Positions 33,448 to 41,199 of a stretch of DNA of 64,000 nucleotides are shown here, piece after piece. The stretch comes from Lachnospiraceae bacterium MD335. GTDB lineage: Bacteria; Bacillota; Clostridia; Lachnospirales; Lachnospiraceae. The stretch is from the NCBI GenBank assembly GCA_000403335.2, contig KE159617.1, positions 671,757-735,756 on the forward strand, in the 5' to 3' direction. The notes below the pieces were generated by a model. It was not told the origin of the DNA. It saw nothing but the letters and a program-made list of their open reading frames with translations, and searched no databases. The translations under genes and the position numbers were made by a program. Position 1 is the stretch's first letter. Each line of letters opens with the position of its first letter.

Positions 33448-33663
33448 ATGTATCAGGAACTGAAAAATCATATTTTATATAGGGGAATAAGTAAAAGAAA
33501 GATGGCTGATGACCTTAATATGAGTTACAGTACGTTGTTATCCAAGCTGAGGGGACAATCGCATTTTACATTGGATGAGGCTGTTGCGATTCAATCATAT
33601 TTTGCGGAGGATATTACAGTAGAGGAATTGTTTAAAACGGAGTCAGATTCCCCGCAAAAATAA
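33448..33663 (+). CDS. Small helix-turn-helix protein
   Basis: A 71-residue protein that is essentially one HTH domain (RGISKRKMADDLNMSYSTLLSKLRGQSHFTLDEAVAIQSYF). Its recognition helix MSYSTLLSKL is close to MPYSTLLTML of the divergent 112-residue regulator. GGAG lies 5 bases before ATG 33448; the longer frame from 33367 lacks a site. It is followed after 21 bases by a glycosyltransferase gene, so it probably regulates that gene or is co-expressed with it. Confidence 0.8.
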   Translation: MYQELKNHILYRGISKRKMADDLNMSYSTLLSKLRGQSHFTLDEAVAIQSYFAEDITVEELFKTESDSPQK

Positions 33664-33684
33664 AAAACGAAAGGAAGAGCAGAC

Positions 33685-35346
33685 ATGAATGTATCAATTA
33701 TTGTATTTTCGAGAGGAAGATCATTGCAGCTCCATGCATATTTAGAAAGCCTGCTGAAATTTTCTGATGCAAAGCAGAATATGATTCATGTGCTATATTC
33801 ACCAATGGAACAGATAGGCTATGAAAAAGTGATGAAATGTTATCCAAACGTACAGTGGAAAAAAGAGAATGATTTTTCGCGGGATTTAAGAAAGATGATT
33901 GAAGATGCCGGGACATATGTGATGTTTGGGTGTGATGATGTTGTTTTTCGAAACTATTTTTCGATGGATAAGGCAATTACCTATTTGGAATTATATCCTG
34001 ATTTGTTTGGGTTTAGCATGCGGCTTGGAGAAAATATAAAGCCCTGTCCAAAAGACATGGAACGAATGCAGGATATTCTGATATGGAACTGGCAAAACAG
34101 CAAGGAGGCACATTACAATTATCCGTGGGAACTTGACTGTACGCTTTATCGGAAAGAGGATGTGAAAAAGCTCATTTTAGAAGAAGAAACCACAATAAAA
34201 AATCCGAATTTTCTTGAAGCAATGATTACTGCAGAAAATAAAAAAGAACGGATTGTACGGACAAAAATGGCTGCATGGAAGGAAAGCTGTGCGGTTGTTA
34301 TAACCGTAAACAGGGTGCAGGATACCCACCCGAATGATTTTGACGCCTGCATGGCGACGGATATTTACTCTTTGGACAGACTGTATAATGATAAAGGCAA
34401 TACCTTAAATATAGAACGAATCGCTAAAAAAGAAACAAATAAAGTACATGTCGGAGCGGAATATTTTATCCTGAGGAAATATGAAAAAGGATTTTCAAAA
34501 GGAAACATTCTCAAAAAAAGAATAAAGCGCATATTTAAAAAAATTCCATTGTTTTGCAAACGTATTTACCGTTTTGCAGAGCGCAGATATTACCTGGCAG
34601 GAGGTTATCAGGGGAGATTAAGGATATTGACGCCAGAGGAAACACTGACTTTACTGGAAACAAAAAAGATAAGCTTTTTAAGGTATGGCGATGGAGAGAT
34701 TGCGATAATGCAGGGAAAGTCAATTCCCTTTCAGAAATATGATGCGCAATTGTCCAAGCGTTTAAACCAGATTTTAAGAATGGGAGATAAGAATCTGAAA
34801 ATAGGGATTCCTTATTATTATATCAATCCGCCAGGAAACCTTAACAGCTATGTGAAATGCTTTGCGGGAGGATTGGCGCAGCAAAGACGCTTTTTATTGA
34901 AAATGTGCAAAAGCAATGAAGAATACATTGATACGTGTATTACACAAATGTATCAAACATATGAAACATATGATTTTACGGCGTTCTTTCAGAGAATGCA
35001 ATCCCTTTTGCGTGATAAGGACGTAACAGTCATATGCGGCGGGGGCATACTGGACAAACTGCGCTATAATGCGCTAGATGTGTGTAAATCAGTGGAATAT
35101 CTGTATGCTGCAAAAAAGAATGCGTTTGCGGAATACGACAAGCTTTTAGAACGCGCACTGAAGACGGATAAGAGCAGACTGATATGTATTTCACTTGGAC
35201 CGACGGCAAAGGCGCTGGTATATGATTTATGCAAAAACGGGTATCAGGCATGGGATATGGGACATTATTTTAAGGATTATGATGCGTACAGGAAAAATGC
35301 CGAAAGAACAAAGGAGGAGATTGTCGGGTTTTATAAACCGGATTGA
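33685..35346 (+). CDS. Two-domain glycosyltransferase (GT2-like plus GT-D fold)
   Basis: A 553-residue protein. The N-terminal part (about 1-275) begins MNVSIIVFSRGRSLQLHAYLESLL and has an acidic GCDDVVF motif, as in GT-A type glycosyltransferases. The C-terminal part (about 310-545) contains LTPEETLTLLETKKISFLRYGDGEIAIMQGKSIPFQ, the signature of the GT-D fold (DUF1792) family first described in streptococcal adhesin glycosylation. No signal or membrane segment is present, so it acts in the cytosol, probably on a surface glycan or glycoprotein. AT-rich composition and lone position with HTH regulators suggest a transferred module. Confidence 0.82.
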   Translation: MNVSIIVFSRGRSLQLHAYLESLLKFSDAKQNMIHVLYSPMEQIGYEKVMKCYPNVQWKKENDFSRDLRKMIEDAGTYVMFGCDDVVFRNYFSMDKAITYLELYPDLFGFSMRLGENIKPCPKDMERMQDILIWNWQNSKEAHYNYPWELDCTLYRKEDVKKLILEEETTIKNPNFLEAMITAENKKERIVRTKMAAWKESCAVVITVNRVQDTHPNDFDACMATDIYSLDRLYNDKGNTLNIERIAKKETNKVHVGAEYFILRKYEKGFSKGNILKKRIKRIFKKIPLFCKRIYRFAERRYYLAGGYQGRLRILTPEETLTLLETKKISFLRYGDGEIAIMQGKSIPFQKYDAQLSKRLNQILRMGDKNLKIGIPYYYINPPGNLNSYVKCFAGGLAQQRRFLLKMCKSNEEYIDTCITQMYQTYETYDFTAFFQRMQSLLRDKDVTVICGGGILDKLRYNALDVCKSVEYLYAAKKNAFAEYDKLLERALKTDKSRLICISLGPTAKALVYDLCKNGYQAWDMGHYFKDYDAYRKNAERTKEEIVGFYKPD

Positions 35347-35448
35347 CAATAAGATTTGAGGGTACCTTTGAGGGGCTGTATATCGCAGCGCCTGATACAT
35401 GTTGATGATAACGACAGATTGTCGGATGGTTTATTCGACTGTTTTTGC

Positions 35449-35478
35449 TTGCGGACTGTTTTACACATGTGCTATACT
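35449..35478 (+). promoter_or_regulatory. Sigma-A promoter in front of an inverted-repeat element
   Basis: TTGCGG, 18 bases, TATACT. The expected start point (about 35485) coincides with the first base of the long inverted repeat at 35485-35631. No coding frame with a start site follows before 35682. Confidence 0.5.
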
Positions 35479-35484
35479 TAGAAT

Positions 35485-35631
35485 CTGTAGAAAAATAACT
35501 GACACATCTTGACTTGCCTGTTTCTCCGATTGTGCATGTCAAAAAGCCTCGCCGCCCGTTACGCCTACGTTTTTTAACATACACCCTTGAAGAAATATCC
35601 TGCGCAGTCTGCATCAGTTATTTTCCTACAG
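35485..35631. repeat. 147-bp element bounded by 18-bp inverted repeats
   Basis: CTGTAGAAAAATAACTGA (35485-35502) pairs with TCAGTTATTTTCCTACAG (35614-35631), 17 of 18 positions. The interior is C/T-rich and holds further short repeats (GCCTCGCCGCCCG, TTACGCCTACG). It could be a small non-autonomous mobile element or the closed stem of a structured RNA. An overlapping minus-strand frame (35270-35614) has no ribosome binding site. Confidence 0.55.
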
Positions 35632-35681
35632 CTCCTTACGCAAGTATGAAATAATAGGAAAGAAAGCAAGAGGGAACGGAT

Positions 35682-36860
35682 TTGAATTATCGCAAAGACC
35701 GGTACGGAAATGAAATTTCAATATTAGGTTACGGCTGTATGCGCTTTACGCAGAGCGGCGGAAAAATCAATATGGAAAAGGCGGAAGCGGAGCTGATGGA
35801 GGCGTACCGCGCAGGTGTCAATTATTATGATACTGCATACGTCTATCCCGGAAGCGAGGCGGCGCTTGGAGAAATCCTTGCCAAAAACGGCATCCGCGAC
35901 AAGGTAAGCATCGCAACAAAGCTTCCGCATTATCTGATTAAGAACGGCGGAAGCATGGAAAAATACTTTGCGGAGCAGTTAAGCCGGCTTAAAACCGACC
36001 ATGTAGAATATTATCTGATGCATATGCTCACGGACGTAAAAACATGGGAGCGCTTAAAGACATTGGGCATTTTGGAGTGGCTTGCTGAAAAGAAAGCGAG
36101 CGGCGCAATCAAACAAATCGGGTTTTCTTATCACGGAAATGCAGACATGTTCTGTCGCCTGATTGATGTTTACGACTGGGATTTTTGCCAAATACAGTAT
36201 AATTATATGGACGAAAATACGCAGGCGGGCAGGAAAGGCTTGCTTTATGCAAATCAAAAAGGCATTCCCGTGATTATCATGGAGCCGCTGCGGGGCGGAA
36301 AGCTTGTCAGCCGTCTTCCGGAGAAAGCCGTCGAAATTTTTTCCGACTATCCAATCAAGCAGACTCCTGCACAGTGGGCGTTTAAGTGGCTTTGGAGCCA
36401 GCCGGAGGTGACCTGTGTGCTTTCGGGAATGAATTCGCTGGAAATGGTTCGGGATAATGTTGCCACGGCGTCCAACGTGAAAATCGGCGAGGTGGGTGAA
36501 CGCGAAGAGGCAATGCTCAGGCAGGTCGTGCAGGCAATCAATGCAAAAATGAAAGTCGGCTGTACCGGCTGCGGCTACTGTATGCCGTGTCCGCAAAATG
36601 TGGACATTCCTGCTGCCTTCTCTGCCTATAATCACAAATATTCCGAGGGAAGTTTTTCCGCGCTTCAGGAGTATTTTATGTGTACGGCGCTGCGCAAGGA
36701 TTATTCCGGTGCGTCAAACTGCATTGAATGCGGGAAATGCGAGATGCACTGTCCACAGCATATTGAAATCAGAAAAGAACTGAAAAACGCGAAAAGACAT
36801 CTTGAAACGTCGGTATATAAATTGGGCAGATGGCTTGTAAAGCGTTTGAAAGCGTATTAA
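35682..36860 (+). CDS. Aldo/keto reductase with C-terminal 4Fe-4S ferredoxin domain
   Basis: A 392-residue oxidoreductase. The AKR TIM barrel (about 1-290) starts NYRKDRYGNEISILGYGCMRF and has the catalytic Tyr region YYDTAYVYPGSEAALGEIL. The C-terminal 90 residues carry two cysteine clusters, CTGCGYCMPCPQNVDIP and CIECGKCEMHCPQHIEI, which would hold two 4Fe-4S clusters. This AKR-ferredoxin architecture is common in strict anaerobes. The start is TTG 35682 with AGAGGGA 7 bases before. It is a single-gene unit with a terminator. Substrate unknown. Confidence 0.92.
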   Translation: MNYRKDRYGNEISILGYGCMRFTQSGGKINMEKAEAELMEAYRAGVNYYDTAYVYPGSEAALGEILAKNGIRDKVSIATKLPHYLIKNGGSMEKYFAEQLSRLKTDHVEYYLMHMLTDVKTWERLKTLGILEWLAEKKASGAIKQIGFSYHGNADMFCRLIDVYDWDFCQIQYNYMDENTQAGRKGLLYANQKGIPVIIMEPLRGGKLVSRLPEKAVEIFSDYPIKQTPAQWAFKWLWSQPEVTCVLSGMNSLEMVRDNVATASNVKIGEVGEREEAMLRQVVQAINAKMKVGCTGCGYCMPCPQNVDIPAAFSAYNHKYSEGSFSALQEYFMCTALRKDYSGASNCIECGKCEMHCPQHIEIRKELKNAKRHLETSVYKLGRWLVKRLKAY

Positions 36861-36882
36861 AAGAATGATAAATAGATAGATA

Positions 36883-36915
36883 AAATCTCCTTGATGATTC
36901 AGGGGGATTTTTTTG
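36883..36915 (+). terminator. Terminator of the aldo/keto reductase gene
   Basis: AAATCTCCTTGA and TCAGGGGGATTT pair around TGAT, with a T-rich tail, 23 bases after the gene stop. Confidence 0.82.
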
Positions 36916-37002
36916 TGTAAAAAGAAATTATCTGCAAATTAATGCAGCAAAGCCTGAATTGATTAAAGTGAAGAAAATTTTTGAAAAATATATAAAATTA
37001 AG

Positions 37003-37031
37003 TTAATTTTGGAAAAACATTAACCGATATA
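37003..37031 (+). promoter_or_regulatory. Candidate sigma-28 (flagellar) type promoter
   Basis: GTTAA, 16 bases, ACCGATAT. The -10 block TTAACCGATATA is identical to that at 8655-8666 before the LytTR gene cluster. No competing sigma-A -10 box is visible here, which strengthens the reading. The leader to the gene at 37204 is about 165 bases and includes a small GCGCAC/GTGCGC hairpin. Confidence 0.5.
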
Positions 37032-37203
37032 GATAACAAGGGGAGTAGTTTACATATGTAACTACCATAAGACATCAACAAATTATATTCTTATGTTGAC
37101 TGGAACAAAGCGCACAAAAACGCGTGCGCTGCCCGAAGGGACTTTACCAGTATACGGAAAAGGGGTAGTTCACAGCCATATATATAAGGGAAAGGAGTAT
37201 CAT

Positions 37204-37758
37204 ATGCAGGTAAAAGGTACAAACACCGCACTCCTAAACAGAGCTGCAACCGCAATCGAGAATTCCTATTCCGATTCGCAGGAAAAGCAGGAAGCAATCA
37301 GAGTGAACGCCGGCGCATTGGAGGAGAATGCGGAAAATGAAGAACAGTCGGTAATGTTGTCCATTTCGGCTGCCGGAAGAAAACGGAGCGAACTTTTAGC
37401 CAGTCAGCCGGAAAACGAAGGGGAAAAGAATGAATTTTCGAGCGAAGCAGAGCTGGAAGGGATGCTCAAGAAGATGGAAGGACTGTCAAGCCAAATCATC
37501 AACGGATATTTTTCAATTTCCGACAGACTGAATTTTAACAACGAGATACAAAGACTGAACACAGAGCTGAACAGATTAAACGGCGATGCCGTATCTGCCA
37601 CGAAGGATGACTGCGCGCAGCTGTCGAAGAGGATTTCGGATCTTACCAAGATTATCAGTGACGCGGCGGTTTACCGTCAGAGCGCAAGAAACGTGTTTAT
37701 GGTAAACTCAAAACAGCCCGCAAAGGCTGTGCGCACACAGCTTGATATTGCAATTTAG
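37204..37758 (+). CDS. Unknown coiled-coil protein with sigma-28-like promoter
   Basis: A 184-residue soluble helical protein. ATG 37204 follows AAAGGAG by 6 bases; the frame from 37093 lacks a site. The N-terminus MQVKGTNTALLNRAATAIENSYSD is short, polar and without a signal peptide. The C-terminal half is a coiled coil: SDRLNFNNEIQRLNTELNRLNGDAVSA, which faintly echoes the flagellin segment with repeated Leu-Asn and Ile-Asp helices. No family is recognised. The likely flagellar-type promoter and these features make an exported flagellar accessory protein possible; this is inference. Confidence 0.7.
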   Translation: MQVKGTNTALLNRAATAIENSYSDSQEKQEAIRVNAGALEENAENEEQSVMLSISAAGRKRSELLASQPENEGEKNEFSSEAELEGMLKKMEGLSSQIINGYFSISDRLNFNNEIQRLNTELNRLNGDAVSATKDDCAQLSKRISDLTKIISDAAVYRQSARNVFMVNSKQPAKAVRTQLDIAI

Positions 37759-37766
37759 AGGACAGG

Positions 37767-37792
37767 CGCTTTGCGAAGCGCCTTCCTTTGTC
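37767..37792 (+). terminator. Weak terminator-like hairpin
   Basis: GGCGCTT-TGCG-AAGCGCC followed by TTCCTTTG, eight bases after the previous gene stop. The T tract is imperfect, so read-through to the next small gene is possible. Confidence 0.5.
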
Positions 37793-37837
37793 TGCCATAT
37801 ACAATCAACCATAGTTTGGCAGAAAATGGGGAACAGT

Positions 37838-38086
37838 ATGAGACAAATGGATTTTAAAATGGAGCGTCCGGGACAGGTAAAGGAAGGCGATGTTGTTACT
37901 GTCACAGAGGGCGTTCTTCCAAGCAATTATTATTATACGATTAATCCGGCAGTGGCAATGTCCGGAAACATTCCGTTCAATGAACGGCTGCAATCGCAAA
38001 GCGGCACGGTTGTCTCGATTGAGGAGAATGAAAGAGGCTACTACGTCATTGTCGAGTTTGATGAGCCGCCGGTCAAGCCGGATTGA
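37838..38086 (+). CDS. Small conserved-looking protein of unknown function
   Basis: An 82-residue protein, MRQMDFKMERPGQVKEGDVV followed by beta-rich sequence with YYYTINPAVAMSGNIPFNERLQ and GTVVSIEENERGYYVIVEFDE. The pattern suggests a small SH3-like barrel. ATG 37838 is preceded by GGGGA at 7 bases; the long frame from 37742 begins within the preceding gene. It is followed after 33 bases by ridA, so possibly co-transcribed. I recall similar proteins in Lachnospiraceae but no function. Confidence 0.65.
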   Translation: MRQMDFKMERPGQVKEGDVVTVTEGVLPSNYYYTINPAVAMSGNIPFNERLQSQSGTVVSIEENERGYYVIVEFDEPPVKPD

Positions 38087-38119
38087 CATAAATATATCGA
38101 AAGGAGCTAAGATACCAGT

Positions 38120-38497
38120 ATGAAAAAAATAAGTACAGATAAGGCGCCGGCAGCAATCGGGCCGTATTCACAGGCAATTATTGCAGGAGATGTTCTCTAT
38201 GCATCGGGACAGATTCCCATTAACCCTGCTACGGGAACCGTGGAGGCAGAAGGCATCACGCAGCAGGCAGAGCAATCAATGAAAAACGTCGGAGAAATTT
38301 TAAAGGCGGCAGGCGCAGCATATGACAATGTGGTAAAGACAACCTGTTTTTTGGCAGACATTGCGGATTTTGCGGCGTTTAACGAAGTGTATGCAAAATA
38401 TTTTACACAGAATCCCGCAAGAAGCTGCGTTGCGGTAAAGGACTTGCCAAAGGGCGTGCTCTGTGAGGTGGAAGTCATCGCATATTTAGGCGCGTAA
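38120..38497 (+). CDS. ridA: RidA-family enamine/imine deaminase
   Basis: A 125-residue protein with the full RidA pattern: ISTDKAPAAIGPYSQAI, LYASGQIPINPATG, VVKTTCFLADIADFAAFNEVY and the substrate-binding Arg in NPARSCVAVKDLPKG. RidA hydrolyses reactive 2-aminoacrylate-type intermediates released by PLP enzymes, protecting cellular metabolism. It forms homotrimers in the cytosol. AAAGGAG lies upstream of ATG 38120. It is linked to a kinase gene 18 bases downstream. Confidence 0.95.
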   Translation: MKKISTDKAPAAIGPYSQAIIAGDVLYASGQIPINPATGTVEAEGITQQAEQSMKNVGEILKAAGAAYDNVVKTTCFLADIADFAAFNEVYAKYFTQNPARSCVAVKDLPKGVLCEVEVIAYLGA

Positions 38498-38515
38498 GAC
38501 AGTAGGAGTGATACA

Positions 38516-39019
38516 TTGAGAAAGAAAAGCATTGTACTAATCGGAATGCCCGGAGTCGGCAAGAGCACGATCGGCGTGGTGCTTGCAAAGAATTTGGGCA
38601 TTTCGTTTATTGATTCCGACTTAGTGATACAGGAGCGTGAGGAGAAAAAGCTCCACGAGATTATAGAAGAGCGCGGTTTGGAGGGCTTTTTGGATATAGA
38701 AGGAGCCGTCAATGCTTCGCTGAATCCGAAGGCGGCAGTGATTGCCACGGGCGGAAGCGCAGTTTACAGAGAGGAAGCAATGCGGCATCTGTCAGGGTTT
38801 GCCACAATCTGCTATCTTAGGCTTTCCTATGAGAGCATTTCCGAAAGACTGGGAAATTTTGAAGAGCGCGGCGTGGCGCTTAAAGAGAGCCAAAGCCTTC
38901 GGGAGCTGTACGATGAGCGTGTGCCTTTGTATGAACAGTATGCCCATATGACGGTTGACTGCGAAGGGAAAAACATCCGCGAAATTGTTTTTGAAATTGC
39001 AAAGCGCATAAAATCATAA
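38516..39019 (+). CDS. Shikimate kinase-family P-loop kinase
   Basis: A 167-residue kinase with Walker A GMPGVGKSTIG, the DSD metal/substrate motif (FIDSDLVIQ) and the ATGGS loop, the layout of shikimate kinase (chorismate pathway step 5). However, the family motif FRxxE, whose Arg grips shikimate, reads FLDIE here, and the lid region RGVALKE differs from the usual RPLL. It could therefore be a diverged AroK or a kinase for another substrate. The start is TTG 38516 with TAGGAGTG before it. No other aro gene is in the window. Confidence 0.75.
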   Translation: MRKKSIVLIGMPGVGKSTIGVVLAKNLGISFIDSDLVIQEREEKKLHEIIEERGLEGFLDIEGAVNASLNPKAAVIATGGSAVYREEAMRHLSGFATICYLRLSYESISERLGNFEERGVALKESQSLRELYDERVPLYEQYAHMTVDCEGKNIREIVFEIAKRIKS

Positions 39020-39070
39020 AAAATCCGCATACTGTTTTTAAAAAGATAGAGGACAGTAGTGGAGGAAAAT

Positions 39071-39430
39071 ATGGATTATATCAATGCATTTTGGGTTGGC
39101 GGTCTGATTTGCGCTTTATCACAAATCCTTCTTGACCGCACAAAGATGCTGCCGGGACGTGTTATGGTGCTTTTGGTATGCTTAGGGGCAGTAATTAGTT
39201 TTTTCGGACTTTATGAACCGTTTGCAGAGTATGCCGGAGCCGGGGCAAATGTTCCGCTTTTAGGGTATGGCAATATATTGATGAAGGGAATCAAGGAAGC
39301 CGTTGATACGGATGGGTTTATAGGACTTTTTAAGGGCGGATTTACAAACGGAGCCGTAGGCTGCAGTGCGGCGCTGATTTTTGGATACCTTGCAAGCCTG
39401 ATTTTTCAATCCAAGACAACAAAGGCATAA
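39071..39430 (+). CDS. spoVAE: Stage V sporulation protein AE
   Basis: A 119-residue membrane protein with three to four helices and the SpoVAE/SpoVAEb pattern: AFWVGGLICALSQILLDRTKMLPGRVMVLLV, FGLYEPFAEYAGAGANVPLLGYGN and GFIGLFKGGFTNGAVGCSAALIFGYLASL. SpoVA proteins form the channel for dipicolinic acid uptake into the forming spore and release on germination. GGAGG lies 5 bases before ATG 39071. The partners spoVAC and spoVAD are not adjacent, which is unusual. Confidence 0.9.
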   Translation: MDYINAFWVGGLICALSQILLDRTKMLPGRVMVLLVCLGAVISFFGLYEPFAEYAGAGANVPLLGYGNILMKGIKEAVDTDGFIGLFKGGFTNGAVGCSAALIFGYLASLIFQSKTTKA

Positions 39431-39444
39431 GGTATTTCAAAATT

Positions 39445-39631
39445 GCAACCGTTCAGCCATGCCATTCATAAGTCGCTAGAATGTACATTTTCACCAATAA
39501 TCTTTAGTATTTGCCAGCGACTTATTTCATGACGGGCGTCTGCCCTATAGAATTGATTGTACAAATTGCCCTTAGTGAGCAAGCTCCCACGTACAATTTG
39601 TACAATCAATTCTGCATGGCTGAACTGTTAC
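39445..39631. repeat. Nested palindromic intergenic element (copy D)
   Basis: Outer arms GTTCAGCCATGC (39451-39462) and GCATGGCTGAAC (39614-39625) enclose two inner hairpins: ATAAGTCGCT/AGCGACTTAT and a perfect 19-bp stem at 39550-39568 and 39594-39612. The loop contains GTGAGCAAGCTCCCA, identical to 21365-21379. The right arm ends CTGAACTGTTAC as in copy B and overlaps the stop of the next minus-strand gene. Confidence 0.65.
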
Positions 39632-40116
39632 TCAAAATCAATATTCAGCCCGCTAAACATACGGCGGACATATGCATCCCAAAGCTTTTCGGCGCTTTTG
39701 TCCATGAGAAAAGTGCTGTAAGCGCATCCTGTCACGCACGCGACATGTCCGTTGTCGTAACGGATATTAAGCGCAAGGGCACGTATCAGATTAGCGGCGA
39801 CTCCGCATTCGGGGTCTGCTGCTATTTTTTCTACAAGTGCGTCGGGAGCGTGAAGCACGACCTTAAAGGAGACAGGCGTCTTTTTTCCTTTGATGACCTG
39901 AAAGCAAAAAGGACGGATGTCCTTCCAAAGCGAAAATGCGCTGGAATGCTCACAACGCTCGTCTGCCGTATAAAAATCCTCTACGATATGACCGTCAATA
40001 TGGAAGGTGTTGAACGTGGTAACAGTCGCCTCCTCCAGCATAAACGTATCAAAACACTCCGATGCAAGCAGCGCGTTCATTATCTGTTTCGTAACCTTTA
40101 TCTGCAATGAAATCAT
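39628..40116 (-). CDS. DUF5721-like protein
   Basis: A 162-residue protein on the minus strand. MISLQIKVTKQIMNALLASECFDTFMLEEATVTTFNTFHIDGHI and KTPVSFKVVLHAPDALVEK match my memory of DUF5721, a small family of Lachnospiraceae and relatives with no known function. ATG 40116 is preferred; the frame extends to a TTG at 40128 that sits too close to the AAAGG site. The protein is soluble. It lies between sporulation and DegV genes without obvious operon partners. Confidence 0.75.
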   Translation of the reverse strand: MISLQIKVTKQIMNALLASECFDTFMLEEATVTTFNTFHIDGHIVEDFYTADERCEHSSAFSLWKDIRPFCFQVIKGKKTPVSFKVVLHAPDALVEKIAADPECGVAANLIRALALNIRYDNGHVACVTGCAYSTFLMDKSAEKLWDAYVRRMFSGLNIDFE

Positions 40117-40335
40117 GAAAATAACCAAACCTTTCTATTATAATTCTAAATAAAAATAAAATTAAAGATCTCATAATATTTTCGTACACAATTTCCAGTA
40201 TACATATTTTTATAAAAAACTTCAATAAAACAGAAAAAACTCTTTTCAAACAAACATATCTATGATAACATGATACATAGTTATTAAAACTACATTAAAT
40301 GGTGAGAAATAAAACAAGAAATGGCGAGGTATCAT

Positions 40336-41175
40336 ATGAGTTATAAAATCGTAGTGGACAGCTGTTGTGAATTACCGGAGGAATTAAAAAAGGACCCGCG
40401 TTTTGAGAGTGTTCCGCTGACATTAATTGTAGGAGACAGTTACGAACAACCCGATGATGAAACGTTTAATCAAAGAGTGTTTTTGGATGCCGTTGCGGCT
40501 TGCCCGACATGCCCGAAGTCGGCATGCCCATCGCCGGAGCGCTATTTGGAGGCATATAAAACGCAGGCGGAGCATGTCTATGCAGTAACACTTTCTTCGC
40601 AGCTAAGCGGCAGCTATAACAGCGCGGTGCTGGGAAAAAACCTGTATCATGATGCATACGGGGAAAAGGATATTTATGTGGTGGACTCGCGTTCCGCATC
40701 CTGCGGCGAGACACAGCTTGCTTATAAAATTATGGAGTACGAGGAGGCAGGGCTTTCTTTTTCTGAAATTACGGAAAAAATTGAGCAGTACGTCAAGGAA
40801 ATGAACACGTATTTTGTGCTTGAAAATTTGGAAACCCTGCGCAAGAATGGCAGACTCTCGAAAGTAAAGGCGTTTGTGGCTTCAACGCTCAACATCAAGC
40901 CGCTTATGGGCGCGGACAACGGCAATATTGTGCAGTTAGGGCAGGGAATCGGGATGAAAAAAGCGCTCGCAAAGCTTGCCGACGCGGTGGTAAGTAATGC
41001 AAAAAACGCTGAGACAAAGCGCCTTATGATTACGCATTGCAATAATCCTTCGAGTGCGGAGAGCGTGCGCAGAGATATTATGGAAAGGTTAGAGGTCAAG
41101 GAAGCCGTGATTATGGACACCGCCGGCATCAGCAGTATGTATGCAAACGACGGCGGCGTTATTGTCACGCTTTGA
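40336..41175 (+). CDS. DegV-family fatty-acid-binding protein
   Basis: A 279-residue two-domain DegV protein. KIVVDSCCELPEEL at the N-terminus, VYAVTLSSQLSGSYNSAVLG, IYVVDSRSASCGETQL and a second domain with LRKNGRLSKVKAFVASTLNIKPLM are family hallmarks. DegV/FakB proteins bind a fatty acid and present it to the kinase FakA for incorporation into phospholipids; which paralogue this is cannot be said. ATG 40336 with GAGG 8 bases before is chosen over ATG 40321. Single gene, followed by repeat copy A. Confidence 0.92.
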   Translation: MSYKIVVDSCCELPEELKKDPRFESVPLTLIVGDSYEQPDDETFNQRVFLDAVAACPTCPKSACPSPERYLEAYKTQAEHVYAVTLSSQLSGSYNSAVLGKNLYHDAYGEKDIYVVDSRSASCGETQLAYKIMEYEEAGLSFSEITEKIEQYVKEMNTYFVLENLETLRKNGRLSKVKAFVASTLNIKPLMGADNGNIVQLGQGIGMKKALAKLADAVVSNAKNAETKRLMITHCNNPSSAESVRRDIMERLEVKEAVIMDTAGISSMYANDGGVIVTL

Positions 41176-41199
41176 GTGTATTAGCTGGTATCTGTTTAG

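Noticed and set aside
35270-35614. Minus-strand frame of 114 codons over the inverted-repeat element
   Set aside because: Basic, repeat-derived composition, no start signals, and it overlaps the glycosyltransferase end; explained by the 147-bp element.
39511-40110. Long plus-strand frame opposite the DUF5721 gene
   Set aside because: The minus-strand protein has a recognisable family pattern and start; the plus frame starts inside repeat copy D and lacks a start site.
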